A stretch of DNA of 44,810 nucleotides from Nocardia otitidiscaviarum NBRC 14405. GTDB taxonomy: Bacteria > Actinomycetota > Actinomycetes > Mycobacteriales > Mycobacteriaceae. A program made the position numbers and the translations under genes. Numbering within the stretch: the stretch's first letter is position 1; each line of letters begins with the position of its first letter. The notes under the pieces were generated by a model that ran no database searches, had not been told where the DNA came from, and was given only the letters and a program-made list of their open reading frames with translations. The DNA is taken from the NCBI RefSeq assembly GCF_000308635.1, contig NZ_BAGD01000031.1:1-44810 (forward strand), in the 5' to 3' direction. Positions 1-7,590 of the stretch are shown in pieces.

Positions 1-274
1 CCGACGACCTACCGCTACCTCAGGACGCTCTGGTCTGAGTCGATGCGGGCCGCCGCATGGCGGCGGGCGGTCAACCGCGTCGTCGTCCGCGATGGCTGGT
101 CGCGGCGTCGCCGTACGGCGGGCACGCCTCGCGCGGGTCCGTCTCACCACGGCCCCCGCGCGGAGCTCCTCGCCCCCGCTGTCGGCCGCGCCTTGCGGTC
201 ACGTGGCCGGTCGACTCCGGGCGGGAGGTCGGCTCGGGCGCGGCCCCGCTGCCTCGGCCGGATGTGCCCGTGGC
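1..274. other. window edge, no supportable gene
   Basis: No convincing coding region is seen. A plus-strand frame open from the window edge closes at a TGA at 36-38 and could be the last 11 residues of a gene lying to the left (DDLPLPQDALV), but this is too short to call. Longer open frames here have arginine/proline-rich translations typical of non-coding frames in high-GC DNA. Confidence 0.4.
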
Positions 275-1042
275 TCAGGCGAACTGCTGCCAGCCCAGGC
301 GGAACACCATGGCCACCACCACGATCAGCAGTACCGCGCGGACGAAGCCGGCGCCGCGGGCCAGGGCCATGCGGGAGCCGATGACCGCGCCGAGCACATT
401 GCCGACGGCCATGGCCAGGCCGAGTGCCCACAGCACGTGGCCGGTCGCGCCGAGGAAGAGCAGCGAGCCGAGGTTGGAGCCGCAGTTGATCACCTTCGCC
501 ATGGCGGCGGCGCGCACGAATTCGGTGCCGAGCAGAGTGGCGAAGGTGATGATGAGGAAGGTGCCGGTGCCGGGGCCGAGCAGGCCGTCGTAGAGGCCGA
601 TGAGCCCGGCGGCCAGGGCGATCACCAGGATGGTCTTGCGGCGGGTCGGGGGATGGGTGGCCATGGTGACGCCGATCGACGGCCGTAGTGTGACGAAAAC
701 CGCCACACCCACCAGCACCACCATGACGATGGGGATGAACAGCTCCCGGTCGATGAGCGCGACCGCCGCGGAGCCGCAGGCCGCCGCGAGTCCGGCGAGC
801 AGGGCGGCGGGCAGCAGGCTGCGCCATCGCATGGGCACCTTGCGGGCGAAGGTGAGCACCGCCGCGCTGGTGCCGGAGAAGGCCGCGAGTTTATTGGTGC
901 CCAGCGCGGTTTGCGGGGCGATGCCCGGTGCCACCACGAACAGCGTCGGCAGGATGATCAGTCCGCCGCCGCCGACCACCGCATCCACCCATCCGGCCGC
1001 GGTCGCCGCCGTCAGCAGTACCGCCCAGTCCGCAACGTTCAC
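275..1042 (-). CDS. TauE/SafE (DUF81) family membrane permease
   Basis: A 255-residue polytopic membrane protein of the sulfite exporter TauE/SafE family, whose members move sulfite, sulfoacetate or other small anions; the substrate here is unknown. The glycine-rich start of the first half-repeat (GWVDAVVGGGGLIILPTL) is followed by about seven or eight hydrophobic segments. A second half-repeat signature near the middle (AAGLIGLYDGLLGPGTGTF) matches the internal duplication known for the family. I chose the GTG at 1042 because the first membrane helix starts right after it. The frame stays open to a GTG at 1150, but that would add a 36-residue polar leader and run into the promoter of the divergent kinase gene. 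No partner gene for sulfur or taurine metabolism is nearby. Confidence 0.85.
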   Translation of the reverse strand: MNVADWAVLLTAATAAGWVDAVVGGGGLIILPTLFVVAPGIAPQTALGTNKLAAFSGTSAAVLTFARKVPMRWRSLLPAALLAGLAAACGSAAVALIDRELFIPIVMVVLVGVAVFVTLRPSIGVTMATHPPTRRKTILVIALAAGLIGLYDGLLGPGTGTFLIITFATLLGTEFVRAAAMAKVINCGSNLGSLLFLGATGHVLWALGLAMAVGNVLGAVIGSRMALARGAGFVRAVLLIVVVAMVFRLGWQQFA

Positions 1043-1154
1043 TCGCCGACCCAACCAGAACGCGCACACTTCGGGCAAATCACCGAAAAGCTCGAACCGG
1101 TCGGTTCTCCAACCGATGGGCGGCGTGCTGGAACGGCCGGTCCCCGGCACGACC

Positions 1155-1160
1155 TAGGGT
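1155..1160 (+). promoter_or_regulatory. candidate -10 box of a leaderless kinase transcript
   Basis: TAGGGT ends six bases before the ATG at 1167. This is the spacing expected if transcription starts on or next to the start codon, a common arrangement in actinobacteria. No Shine-Dalgarno sequence precedes the ATG, which supports a leaderless message. No good -35 hexamer is visible. Confidence 0.45.
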
Positions 1161-1166
1161 GGACCC

Positions 1167-2405
1167 ATGCGTCGGTTCAGTCTGTGGTTGCGGGGCAGGC
1201 CCCAGGTAGCCGATTCGATGCTGGCGCTCGCGCTGCTGCTCATCGACATCCTCGGGGTCGGCGAGAGCGACCACAAGGCCGTCTACCTCGCCTTCAGCGT
1301 CCTGCTGCCGCTACCGGTCATCTTCCGGCGCACCCACCCGGTCGGATCCGCGATCGCGCTGCTGGGGCTGTCGTACTTCGCCTCGCTGGCACACTGGGCC
1401 GTCGCCGACAACGCGGGCGCGGTACATCCGGCACTGCTCGGCCTCGGCATCATGCTGTACACGCTGGTCGCCTACGTCGGCCGCCGCCACGGACTGCTGT
1501 ACCTGGGCGGACTCGTCGTCGACAGCGCCATCGCCCACTACCTCGTCGGCACCCCCAAGGGCACCGACGCCGCCTTCACCGCCGTCTTCTACGCCCTGTG
1601 CTGGACCCTCGCGGAATTCATCGGCGCGCGTCACGCCTACGACGCCGAGGTGGAAGCGCGGCTGGCCGTCGCCGACTACGACCGCGAACGGCGCGCCCAC
1701 GACGCCGTCGCCGCCGAACGCACCCGCATCGCCCGCGAACTCCACGATGTGGTGGCGCACGCGGTCAGCGTTATCATCGTGCAGGCCGACGGCGCGCGCT
1801 ACGCCCTGCGCCACGACCCCGACACCGCCGAACAGGCGCTCACCACCATCGCCGGCACCGGACGCGAAGCCCTGCGCGAACTGCGCCGCACCGTGGAGCT
1901 GCTGCGCACCGAGCATGCGCCCGAACAACTTCCGCAGCACGGCACCGCCGGCATCGCCAAGGTGGTCGCCATGATGCGCAGTGCGGGGCTGGCGGTGGAA
2001 CTCGAACTCAGCGGTGAACTCGACCATGTCAGTCCCGAGATCAGCCTCGGCGTGCATCGCATCGTGCAGGAGTCGCTCACCAACACCCTGCGCCACGCCG
2101 GACCCGACCCGCGCGCCAAGGTGCGGGTGGTGCGCCGCGACAGCGACGTCCTGATCGAGATCGTCGACTCCGGCGGCGCGCCCGGCGACACCGCGCGAGC
2201 AGCCGATACCCCGGCGGGCGGGGTCGCCACCGTCGCCACCGTCGCCCCCGCGAACGGCCTGGCCACCGTCGGCAGCGGCCTGGGTCTGGTCGGCATGCGT
2301 GAGCGCATGGCCGTGCTCGGCGGCACCCTGAGCGCGGGCCGCCGCCCCGAGGGCGGGTGGCGGGTGCGCGCCACGATTCCGCTGGAACGCGCACCGGACG
2401 AGTAA
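1167..2405 (+). CDS. NarL-type sensor histidine kinase
   Basis: A 412-residue membrane sensor kinase of the HisKA_3 / HATPase_c class (DesK/NarX type). Residues 15-155 hold about five or six hydrophobic segments with almost no extracytoplasmic domain, so the signal is probably sensed in or at the membrane. The phosphoacceptor is His193 in the block ERTRIARELHDVVAHAV. The ATPase domain follows, with an N-box at HRIVQESLTNTLRHA and a glycine-rich lid at GSGLGLVGMRERM. A low-complexity insert of alternating Ala/Thr/Val (about residues 345-370, TPAGGVATVATVAPAN) lies inside the ATPase domain between the N-box and G-box and looks like a flexible loop. The stop is followed after 31 bases by the cognate regulator. 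Confidence 0.92.
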   Translation: MRRFSLWLRGRPQVADSMLALALLLIDILGVGESDHKAVYLAFSVLLPLPVIFRRTHPVGSAIALLGLSYFASLAHWAVADNAGAVHPALLGLGIMLYTLVAYVGRRHGLLYLGGLVVDSAIAHYLVGTPKGTDAAFTAVFYALCWTLAEFIGARHAYDAEVEARLAVADYDRERRAHDAVAAERTRIARELHDVVAHAVSVIIVQADGARYALRHDPDTAEQALTTIAGTGREALRELRRTVELLRTEHAPEQLPQHGTAGIAKVVAMMRSAGLAVELELSGELDHVSPEISLGVHRIVQESLTNTLRHAGPDPRAKVRVVRRDSDVLIEIVDSGGAPGDTARAADTPAGGVATVATVAPANGLATVGSGLGLVGMRERMAVLGGTLSAGRRPEGGWRVRATIPLERAPDE

Positions 2406-2423
2406 ATCGGTGGCGCGGGCCGA

Positions 2424-2429
2424 TAGATT
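2424..2429 (+). promoter_or_regulatory. candidate internal leaderless promoter for the regulator
   Basis: TAGATT is followed by seven bases and then the GTG at 2437. The spacing fits a leaderless start and suggests the regulator can be transcribed separately from the kinase. It also favours GTG 2437 over the upstream in-frame GTG at 2410, because the receiver domain begins immediately after 2437. Confidence 0.35.
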
Positions 2430-2436
2430 GATCTAC

Positions 2437-3099
2437 GTGCCGATCACCGTTCTCGTAGTCGACGACCAGGAACTCATGCGCGCGGGATTGAAGATGGTGC
2501 TCGGCGCGCACCCCGACATCGAGGTGGTGGGGGAGGCCGACAACGGGGCCACCGCCATCTCCCACGCCGCCGAACTGCGGCCCGACGTGGTGCTCATGGA
2601 TGTGCGCATGCCGGTCACCGACGGCGTCACCGCCACCGGGCAGATCATCGACTCCGGGTGTGGCAGCCGGGTTCTGGTCATGACCACCTTCGACCTCGAC
2701 GAGCACGCTCTCGGCGCGCTGCGCGCCGGAGCCAGCGGCTTCCTGCTCAAGGACACCCCGCCCGAGGACCTCATCTCGGCCATCCGCAGCGTCGCCGCCG
2801 GTGACGCCGTGGTCTCCCCGAAGGTCACCAAACGCCTGCTCGACCGATTGATCGCCGACGATCCGGCCGCCGGTCGCGACCCGGGCGTGCTGGACGTCCT
2901 CACCGCCCGGGAACGCGAGGTGCTCGAACACATCGCCGCCGGCCGCTCCAACGCCGAGATCGCCACGACGCTCTACCTCTCCGAGGCCACCGTCAAGACG
3001 CACGTCGGCCGGGTGCTCACCAAACTCGGGTTGCGCGACCGGGTGCAGGCGGTGGTGCTGGCCTACGAAACCGGACTGGTCCGCCCCGGCAGCGCGTGA
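2437..3099 (+). CDS. LuxR/NarL-family response regulator
   Basis: A 220-residue two-component regulator. The receiver domain (about residues 1-120) has the acidic pair Asp9-Asp10, the phosphoacceptor Asp55 (VVLMDVRMP), the switch threonines of VMTTFD and the conserved lysine of FLLKDTPP. A linker leads to a C-terminal LuxR-type helix-turn-helix beginning LTAREREVLEHIAAGRSNAE, with recognition-helix residues around SEATVKTHVGRVL. It is the natural partner of the kinase directly upstream. An in-frame GTG at 2410 would add nine residues (MARADRLIY) before the first beta strand; the later start fits the domain boundary better. Target genes cannot be read from the sequence. Confidence 0.93.
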   Translation: MPITVLVVDDQELMRAGLKMVLGAHPDIEVVGEADNGATAISHAAELRPDVVLMDVRMPVTDGVTATGQIIDSGCGSRVLVMTTFDLDEHALGALRAGASGFLLKDTPPEDLISAIRSVAAGDAVVSPKVTKRLLDRLIADDPAAGRDPGVLDVLTAREREVLEHIAAGRSNAEIATTLYLSEATVKTHVGRVLTKLGLRDRVQAVVLAYETGLVRPGSA

Positions 3100-3130
3100 A
3101 GTCCGGACGCCCGAACCGGGCCGGTGCGTA

Positions 3131-3167
3131 CGGCCCACCGCATGGAAAAGGCCCGGCGGGTGGGCCG
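3131..3167 (+). terminator. hairpin after the response regulator
   Basis: CGGCCCACC (3131-3139) and GGTGGGCCG (3159-3167) form a perfect 9-bp stem with a 19-base loop, 32 bases after the regulator stop. No T-run follows, which is usual for actinobacterial hairpin terminators. It could alternatively belong to the left end of the tnpB element, whose exact left edge is unknown. Confidence 0.5.
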
Positions 3168-3262
3168 GTGTGGGAATGCTTACTCACTGCCTGTTGGTGA
3201 ACTGATCGTTCCGCGTTGCCCGGTGATGGTCGTATCGACGCACGGTTCGTTGTCGGTGGCCT

Positions 3263-4708
3263 ATGTCACACTCGCTGGTGATGAGCAGGCATACCACCTT
3301 CCGCTACCGGCTCGAGCCCACTGCCGAGCAGCACGCCACGCTGGCCCGGCACGCGGGCGGGGCGCGGTTCGCGTTCAACCAATGCCTGCACCTGGTGAAA
3401 ACCGCTCTGACGCAGCGTGATACCGATCCCGAGCATTCGGTGCCGTGGACGCGGTTCAGCCTGATCAACGCGTTCAACGCCTGGAAGAAATCCGAGGCGG
3501 CCGGGCGGGTGTTCACGGTCGACGCCGCCGGGACGGCACAGGTGCGGGTGACCGGCTTGGTGTGGCGGGATCAGGTGTGCCAGCAGGTGTTCGAGGAAGC
3601 CGCCGTCGACTGCGGCCACGCCCTGACTGGCTGGTCGAACTCCCGGAATGGTCGCCGTAATGGCAAGCGGATCGGGTTTCCCCGGTGGAAATGCAAGCGG
3701 AGCACTCTTCCGGCGTTCCGGCTGCGTAACAAGCCCTCCAAGAACGGCCGTCCGTCGATCCGGATCGGTGACGGCGATATCCCCCGGTCGGTCACCCTGC
3801 CCGGACTCGGTGTGCTGCGGGTGCGGGAGGACACGCGCCGGTTGCGGCGGATGCTGGCCAAGGGCCGCGCGAGAATCCTCTACGCCACCGTCACCCAGCG
3901 CGGCGGCCGGTGGTCGATCAGCGTGGCCACCGAAGCCGCCGACCTGCACCCCACCCACCACCACCGGCCCCGCGACCCCGGCGACGAACACGGCTGGGTC
4001 GGAGTGGATCGAGGACTGTCGGCGTTTGTGGTCGCCGCCACCACCGACGGTAGCGAGGTCGCCCGCGTCACCGCGCCGAAGCCGCTTGCTGCCGGGTTGG
4101 CCCGGCAGCGACGACTGTCGAAAGCACTGTCCCGCACGCAGAAAGGATCACGCAACCGAGACCGGGCCGACGCGCGGCTGGCTCGGCACCATCGCAAGGC
4201 CACAGCGATTCGTCGTCACTTTCTGCATGAGGTCACCGGCATGCTGGTCAAGACCCACGACCGGCTCGTCGTCGAGGACCTGCACGTGGCCGGAATGCTT
4301 CGCAACCACACCCTCGCCCGGGCGATCAGTGATGCCGGGTGGGCCGAGTTCGCGCGCATCCTGCGCTACAAACAGCAGTGGCGGCACGGCATCGTGGTCA
4401 CCGCTGATCGGTGGTTCCCGTCAAGCAAACGCTGTTCGCGTTGCGGCACCGTCAACCCGGAGCTGTGTTTGGCCGATCGAGTATTCGCCTGCGCGTGTGG
4501 GCTACGAATCGATCGGGATGTGAACGCGGCGATCAACCTCGCACACTGGCCCACCATCCACCAGAGCGTGTCACGATCCCCGGACCTCCCAGCAGGGGGC
4601 CGGGTCACCAACGCCCGCCGACGGGAAGGCGCTGACCGACACCGTTCGGGTGTCGGTGTAACCGGCCCGGTAGACGCGGGAACCAGCACTCGCCCGCTCG
4701 CGGTGTGA
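3263..4708 (+). CDS. tnpB: RNA-guided endonuclease TnpB (OrfB)
   Basis: A 481-residue TnpB of the IS200/IS605 group, the family ancestral to Cas12 nucleases, which cuts DNA using a guide RNA made from the element's right end. The N-terminal OrfB helix-turn-helix region starts at FRYRLEPTAEQHATLARHAG. The RuvC-like site looks complete: Asp249 (GVDRGL), Glu339 (VVEDLHV) and Asp419 (DRDVNAAINL). A zinc finger sits between the last two, with Cys391, Cys394, Cys410 and Cys412. The roughly 50-residue tail after the last motif is Arg/Gly/Pro-rich and overlaps strong DNA hairpins, so it probably reflects RNA-scaffold sequence rather than a folded domain. An ATG at 3281 is an equally good start. No frameshift or stop interrupts it, so it may be active. 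Confidence 0.93.
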   Translation: MSHSLVMSRHTTFRYRLEPTAEQHATLARHAGGARFAFNQCLHLVKTALTQRDTDPEHSVPWTRFSLINAFNAWKKSEAAGRVFTVDAAGTAQVRVTGLVWRDQVCQQVFEEAAVDCGHALTGWSNSRNGRRNGKRIGFPRWKCKRSTLPAFRLRNKPSKNGRPSIRIGDGDIPRSVTLPGLGVLRVREDTRRLRRMLAKGRARILYATVTQRGGRWSISVATEAADLHPTHHHRPRDPGDEHGWVGVDRGLSAFVVAATTDGSEVARVTAPKPLAAGLARQRRLSKALSRTQKGSRNRDRADARLARHHRKATAIRRHFLHEVTGMLVKTHDRLVVEDLHVAGMLRNHTLARAISDAGWAEFARILRYKQQWRHGIVVTADRWFPSSKRCSRCGTVNPELCLADRVFACACGLRIDRDVNAAINLAHWPTIHQSVSRSPDLPAGGRVTNARRREGADRHRSGVGVTGPVDAGTSTRPLAV

Positions 4709-4731
4709 GTGCCGGACGCCCGAGAAGGGCG
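4579..4731 (+). ncRNA. candidate TnpB guide RNA (reRNA/omegaRNA) scaffold
   Basis: Three hairpins sit at the 3' end of tnpB and just beyond it. The first pairs CCCGG (4579-4583) and CCTCC with a G5-CCGGG block ending at 4604, with one bulged A. The second is a perfect 9-bp stem, ACCGACACC (4635-4643) with GGTGTCGGT (4649-4657), around a 5-base loop. The third is CGCCC (4717-4721) with GGGCG (4727-4731). Known TnpB guide RNAs overlap the end of the tnpB reading frame and end at the element's right edge, with the guide read from flanking DNA. Boundaries are inferred; transcription is not shown. Confidence 0.45.
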
Positions 4732-4770
4732 CTGTCGAGTAACCCCACACCCGGGCTACCCAACAGGCTG

Positions 4771-5265
4771 TCAGCGCGGGTCGATCATGCGGCGGGCCGT
4801 GCCCTGGCCGTCGTCGTACCACTCGGTCACGACCGTGCCGTCGACGACCTCGCCGTCGGGATCGACGACCACACCGCGATAGCCGTACGGGCCGACGGCG
4901 GCGGCGACCCGGCCCAGGCGGCGGGCGGCGAACGCGGCCACCGCCGGGCGGAGCAGGAAGCGGGTCGGCGGGGCCAGGGCCAGCAGGCCGAGCAGCGAGG
5001 TGAGCAGACCCGGAACGAACATGAGGATCGCGCCCAGGGTGACCAGCGCGCCGTCGGCGACCGCCGAACTCGGCGCGACCTCGCCGCGCGCGGCCCTGCG
5101 GAACTGCTCGAAGACACGCCGACCCTGCGAACGCACCAGGATCAGACCGGCCGCCGAACCGCCGATCAGCAGCAGGATCGTGGGGAAAACGCCGATGAGG
5201 TGGCCGAACGCCACCAGCGTGGCGACCTCGGCGACCAGATAGGCGAGGAACAACAGTGCGGGCAT
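4771..5265 (-). CDS. FxsA family membrane protein
   Basis: A 164-residue protein of the FxsA family (suppressor of F exclusion of phage T7 in E. coli), whose biochemical role is not settled. The opening MPALLFLAYLVAEVATLVAF begins the first membrane helix, and a second pair of hydrophobic segments runs over about residues 72-112. The conserved central stretch GGSAAGLILVRSQGRRVFEQF lies between them. The C-terminus is polar with a proline/aspartate-rich tail. The ATG at 5265 is preceded by GAAAGGA at a good distance, so the long open frame continuing upstream on this strand is not coding. It diverges from the amidohydrolase gene. Mycobacteria carry an fxsA homologue in the same neighbourhood as lnt-ppm1 and rbpA. 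Confidence 0.88.
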   Translation of the reverse strand: MPALLFLAYLVAEVATLVAFGHLIGVFPTILLLIGGSAAGLILVRSQGRRVFEQFRRAARGEVAPSSAVADGALVTLGAILMFVPGLLTSLLGLLALAPPTRFLLRPAVAAFAARRLGRVAAAVGPYGYRGVVVDPDGEVVDGTVVTEWYDDGQGTARRMIDPR

Positions 5266-5427
5266 GGGGGCGATCCTTTCGGACGATCTACCCGGACAAC
5301 GTCCGAATGCGCGAAATTTCTCCCGAATGGAACTGTGGCGCGGGGCACCCGGCCGGGCGGGACCGTGCTCGGCACGGCCGGAGGCTGGTCGGGGGTGCGG
5401 GTGAGGCGTGCGGCAGACTGGGGAGTC

Positions 5428-7023
5428 GTGAGTACCCAGTTGCTTGTCGGTGGCCGTATCTACAGTTCGAGTAATCCCGACGCGACCGCCATGGCGGTGA
5501 GTGACGGGATCGTGGTGTGGGTGGGTCAGGACAAGCCGGGGCGAGCGCTGCATCCGGACGCGGAAATCGTCGATCTCGACGGCGCGTTCGTGGCACCGGC
5601 GTTCGTGGATCCGCACGTGCACATCACCGCGCTGGGGTTGCAGCTCACCGGACTCGATCTGTCGCGGGCCACGTCGCTGGCCGAATGCCTGGAACTGGTG
5701 CGGGAATTCGCGCGCACCCGGCCGCAGGGCGCGATCCTCGGCGACGGCTGGGACGAGACGCGCTGGCCGGAGCGGCGCGCGCCGACGTCGGCCGAGATCG
5801 ACGCCGCCGCCCCCGGCCGCCTGGTGTATCTGACCCGGGTGGACGCGCATTCGGCCGTGGTGTCCAGCGCCCTGCTCGACGCGGTGCCCGGCGTGACCGA
5901 TGCCGCCGGCTTCACGCGCGGAGAACCGTTGCGGGAGAACGCCCATCACCGGGTGCGTGCCGCCGTGCTGGACGGACTCGACCGCGCCCAGCGCGACCGC
6001 GCCCGGCGGGCCGCCCTCGACCACGCCGCCGCGCACGGCATCGTCGCCGTCCACGAATGCGCCGGACCCGAGATCAGCGGGCATGCGGACGTGGCCGAAC
6101 TGCTGGAGTTCTCCCACGGTGTCGAGGTGCGCGTGTACTGGGGCGAGGCCGTGCGCACCGCCGACGAGGCCCGCACCCTGGTGAAGGAACTCGGCGTGCA
6201 CGCCCTCGGCGGTGATCTGTTCGTCGACGGGTCCCTCGGCTCGCACACCGCCCGGCTGCGCACCCCCTACGCCGACCGCGACACCCGCGGCACCGCCTTC
6301 CTCGACGCCGACGCCGTGGCCGCCCACCTGCGCGCCTGCACCGAAGCGGGTATCCAGGCCGGATTCCATGTCATCGGCGATGCCGCCATGGATATCGTGG
6401 TGGACGGATTCACCCGCGCCGCCGCCGAACTCGGCGGCCCGGCCGTCGCCACCCGCGGTCACCGCATCGAACACGCCGAGATGGTCGACGCCGAGCAGAT
6501 CGCGCAACTCGCCGCCTGGGGCGTGATCGCCAGTGTGCAACCCGGATTCGACGCCGCCTGGGGCGGGGTCGACGGCATGTACGCCGCCCGCCTCGGCGCG
6601 GACCGCGCCGCCACCCTCAACTCCTTCGCCGCCATGGCCGCCGCGGGCATCTCCCTCGCGATCGGTTCGGACGCACCCGTGACACCGCTGAATCCGTGGG
6701 CGGCCGTCCGCGCCGCCGCTCACCATCGCACCCCCGGCCACGGCATCTCCCCGCGCGCCGCCTTCACCGCCGCCACCCGCGGCGCGTGGCGTGCGGGCGG
6801 CATCCGCGACGGCGTCAGCGGCACCCTGGTCCCCGGCGCCCCCGCCTCCTACGCCGTCTGGGCGGCCGACGACCTGGTGGTCGCCGCGTCGGCCGACTCC
6901 GTCCAGCGCTGGTCCACCGACCCCCGCTCCCGCGTCCCCGGCCTCCCACCCCTCGACCCCGCCACCCCCCTCCCGCGCTGCCTGCGCACCGTGCACCGCG
7001 GGGTCACCATCCATGGCGATTGA
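5428..7023 (+). CDS. YtcJ-like amidohydrolase (Amidohydro_3 family)
   Basis: A 531-residue metal-dependent hydrolase of the amidohydrolase superfamily, YtcJ/COG1574 branch; members cleave formamides, amides or similar C-N bonds and the substrate here is unknown. An N-terminal composite beta domain precedes the metal site motif DPHVHI, the subfamily signature VDGSLGSHTARLR, the histidines of HVIGDAAMD and HRIEHAEM, and the aspartate of IGSDAPVTPLNPW. These appear in the expected order over a normal length. The GTG at 5428 has GGGGAG just upstream; the frame runs on further upstream only as read-through of the fxsA region. No signal peptide is seen, so it is probably cytoplasmic. It lies between fxsA and lnt, as a conserved neighbour rather than part of the NRPS operon. 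Confidence 0.9.
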   Translation: MSTQLLVGGRIYSSSNPDATAMAVSDGIVVWVGQDKPGRALHPDAEIVDLDGAFVAPAFVDPHVHITALGLQLTGLDLSRATSLAECLELVREFARTRPQGAILGDGWDETRWPERRAPTSAEIDAAAPGRLVYLTRVDAHSAVVSSALLDAVPGVTDAAGFTRGEPLRENAHHRVRAAVLDGLDRAQRDRARRAALDHAAAHGIVAVHECAGPEISGHADVAELLEFSHGVEVRVYWGEAVRTADEARTLVKELGVHALGGDLFVDGSLGSHTARLRTPYADRDTRGTAFLDADAVAAHLRACTEAGIQAGFHVIGDAAMDIVVDGFTRAAAELGGPAVATRGHRIEHAEMVDAEQIAQLAAWGVIASVQPGFDAAWGGVDGMYAARLGADRAATLNSFAAMAAAGISLAIGSDAPVTPLNPWAAVRAAAHHRTPGHGISPRAAFTAATRGAWRAGGIRDGVSGTLVPGAPASYAVWAADDLVVAASADSVQRWSTDPRSRVPGLPPLDPATPLPRCLRTVHRGVTIHGD

Positions 7024-7590
7024 ATCCATGGCGAATGGACCCCTGCGGCACAGCACCCCGAGGCCCAGCTTCCCGCGGCATGGCACCGTCACTCGCGGCT
7101 GCGTCGAAAGCTGCTCGTCCACCCCGCCGCGCCGCCGCTCGTCCGTCGCGGGTCCGACGGCCGCGGCGTGCGTCATCCCCACCCGCAGGTCCGGCGAAAC
7201 ACGCTCCGCTCCTGCCGGATTCGGCGCCACCACGCGTCGACACCCATCGGGCGTGCCCGGTGCGGCGGTGAGCATCGGTAGTGGCGGCCGGTTCGCTGCG
7301 GTCCGGTCGTCGGTGCCACCGTGTCCCGTCGAGCCGCAGGATCACGCGGGCGCGGTAGCCGAGGCGAGTCGACCGGGCGCGACATTCGACTGCGGGCACC
7401 GCCTGCACTCTGGGCATCGGGATCTCGGGACCGTGGATTTCGACGGCGGTCGTCGTGTGCGCCTTCTTCACCTCGGCACGCGGGGGCGACCTCGGTGGGC
7501 ATCGGTACCACCCGAGGCGGTCGGCAGTGTGGTCGTGGTCTGCCGGGCCATCGGTAGCGGGACCCGATCGGCTGCGTGGAGGGTACGGCC
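7024..7590. other. 567-bp stretch without a recognisable gene
   Basis: Several open frames cross this stretch on both strands, but all translate to Arg/Pro/Ala/Gly-rich sequence with no family resemblance, no hydrophobic pattern and no convincing ribosome site. An 11-base direct repeat, ATCCATGGCGA, occurs at 7009-7019 and 7024-7034, straddling the amidohydrolase stop. The lnt promoter is presumably in the right part, but no clear -10/-35 pair stands out. A small gene or a decayed gene cannot be excluded. Confidence 0.45.

Larger units (their letters stand above)
3168..4760 (+). mobile_element. IS1341-type element carrying only tnpB
   Basis: The element contains a single tnpB gene and no Y1 transposase (tnpA), the layout called IS1341-type in the IS200/IS605 group. 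Such elements depend on a TnpA supplied in trans, or are kept for the RNA-guided nuclease. Borders are approximate: the left edge must lie between the regulator stop (3099) and 3262, the right edge between the tnpB stop (4708) and the fxsA stop (4771). A TTAC, the target tetranucleotide of IS608-like elements, occurs at 3180-3183, but I cannot show it is the true left border. No target-site duplication is expected for this group. Confidence 0.6.

Noticed and set aside
3100..4770. A TnpA (Y1) transposase accompanying tnpB
   Set aside because: The flanks left and right of tnpB are about 160 and 60 bases, too short for a roughly 140-residue TnpA, and no HUH motif is seen.
4771..7275. An 834-codon minus-strand open frame that could suggest a large FxsA fusion protein
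   Set aside because: Only the last 164 residues (from ATG 5265, with its own ribosome site) resemble FxsA. The rest is antisense to the amidohydrolase gene.
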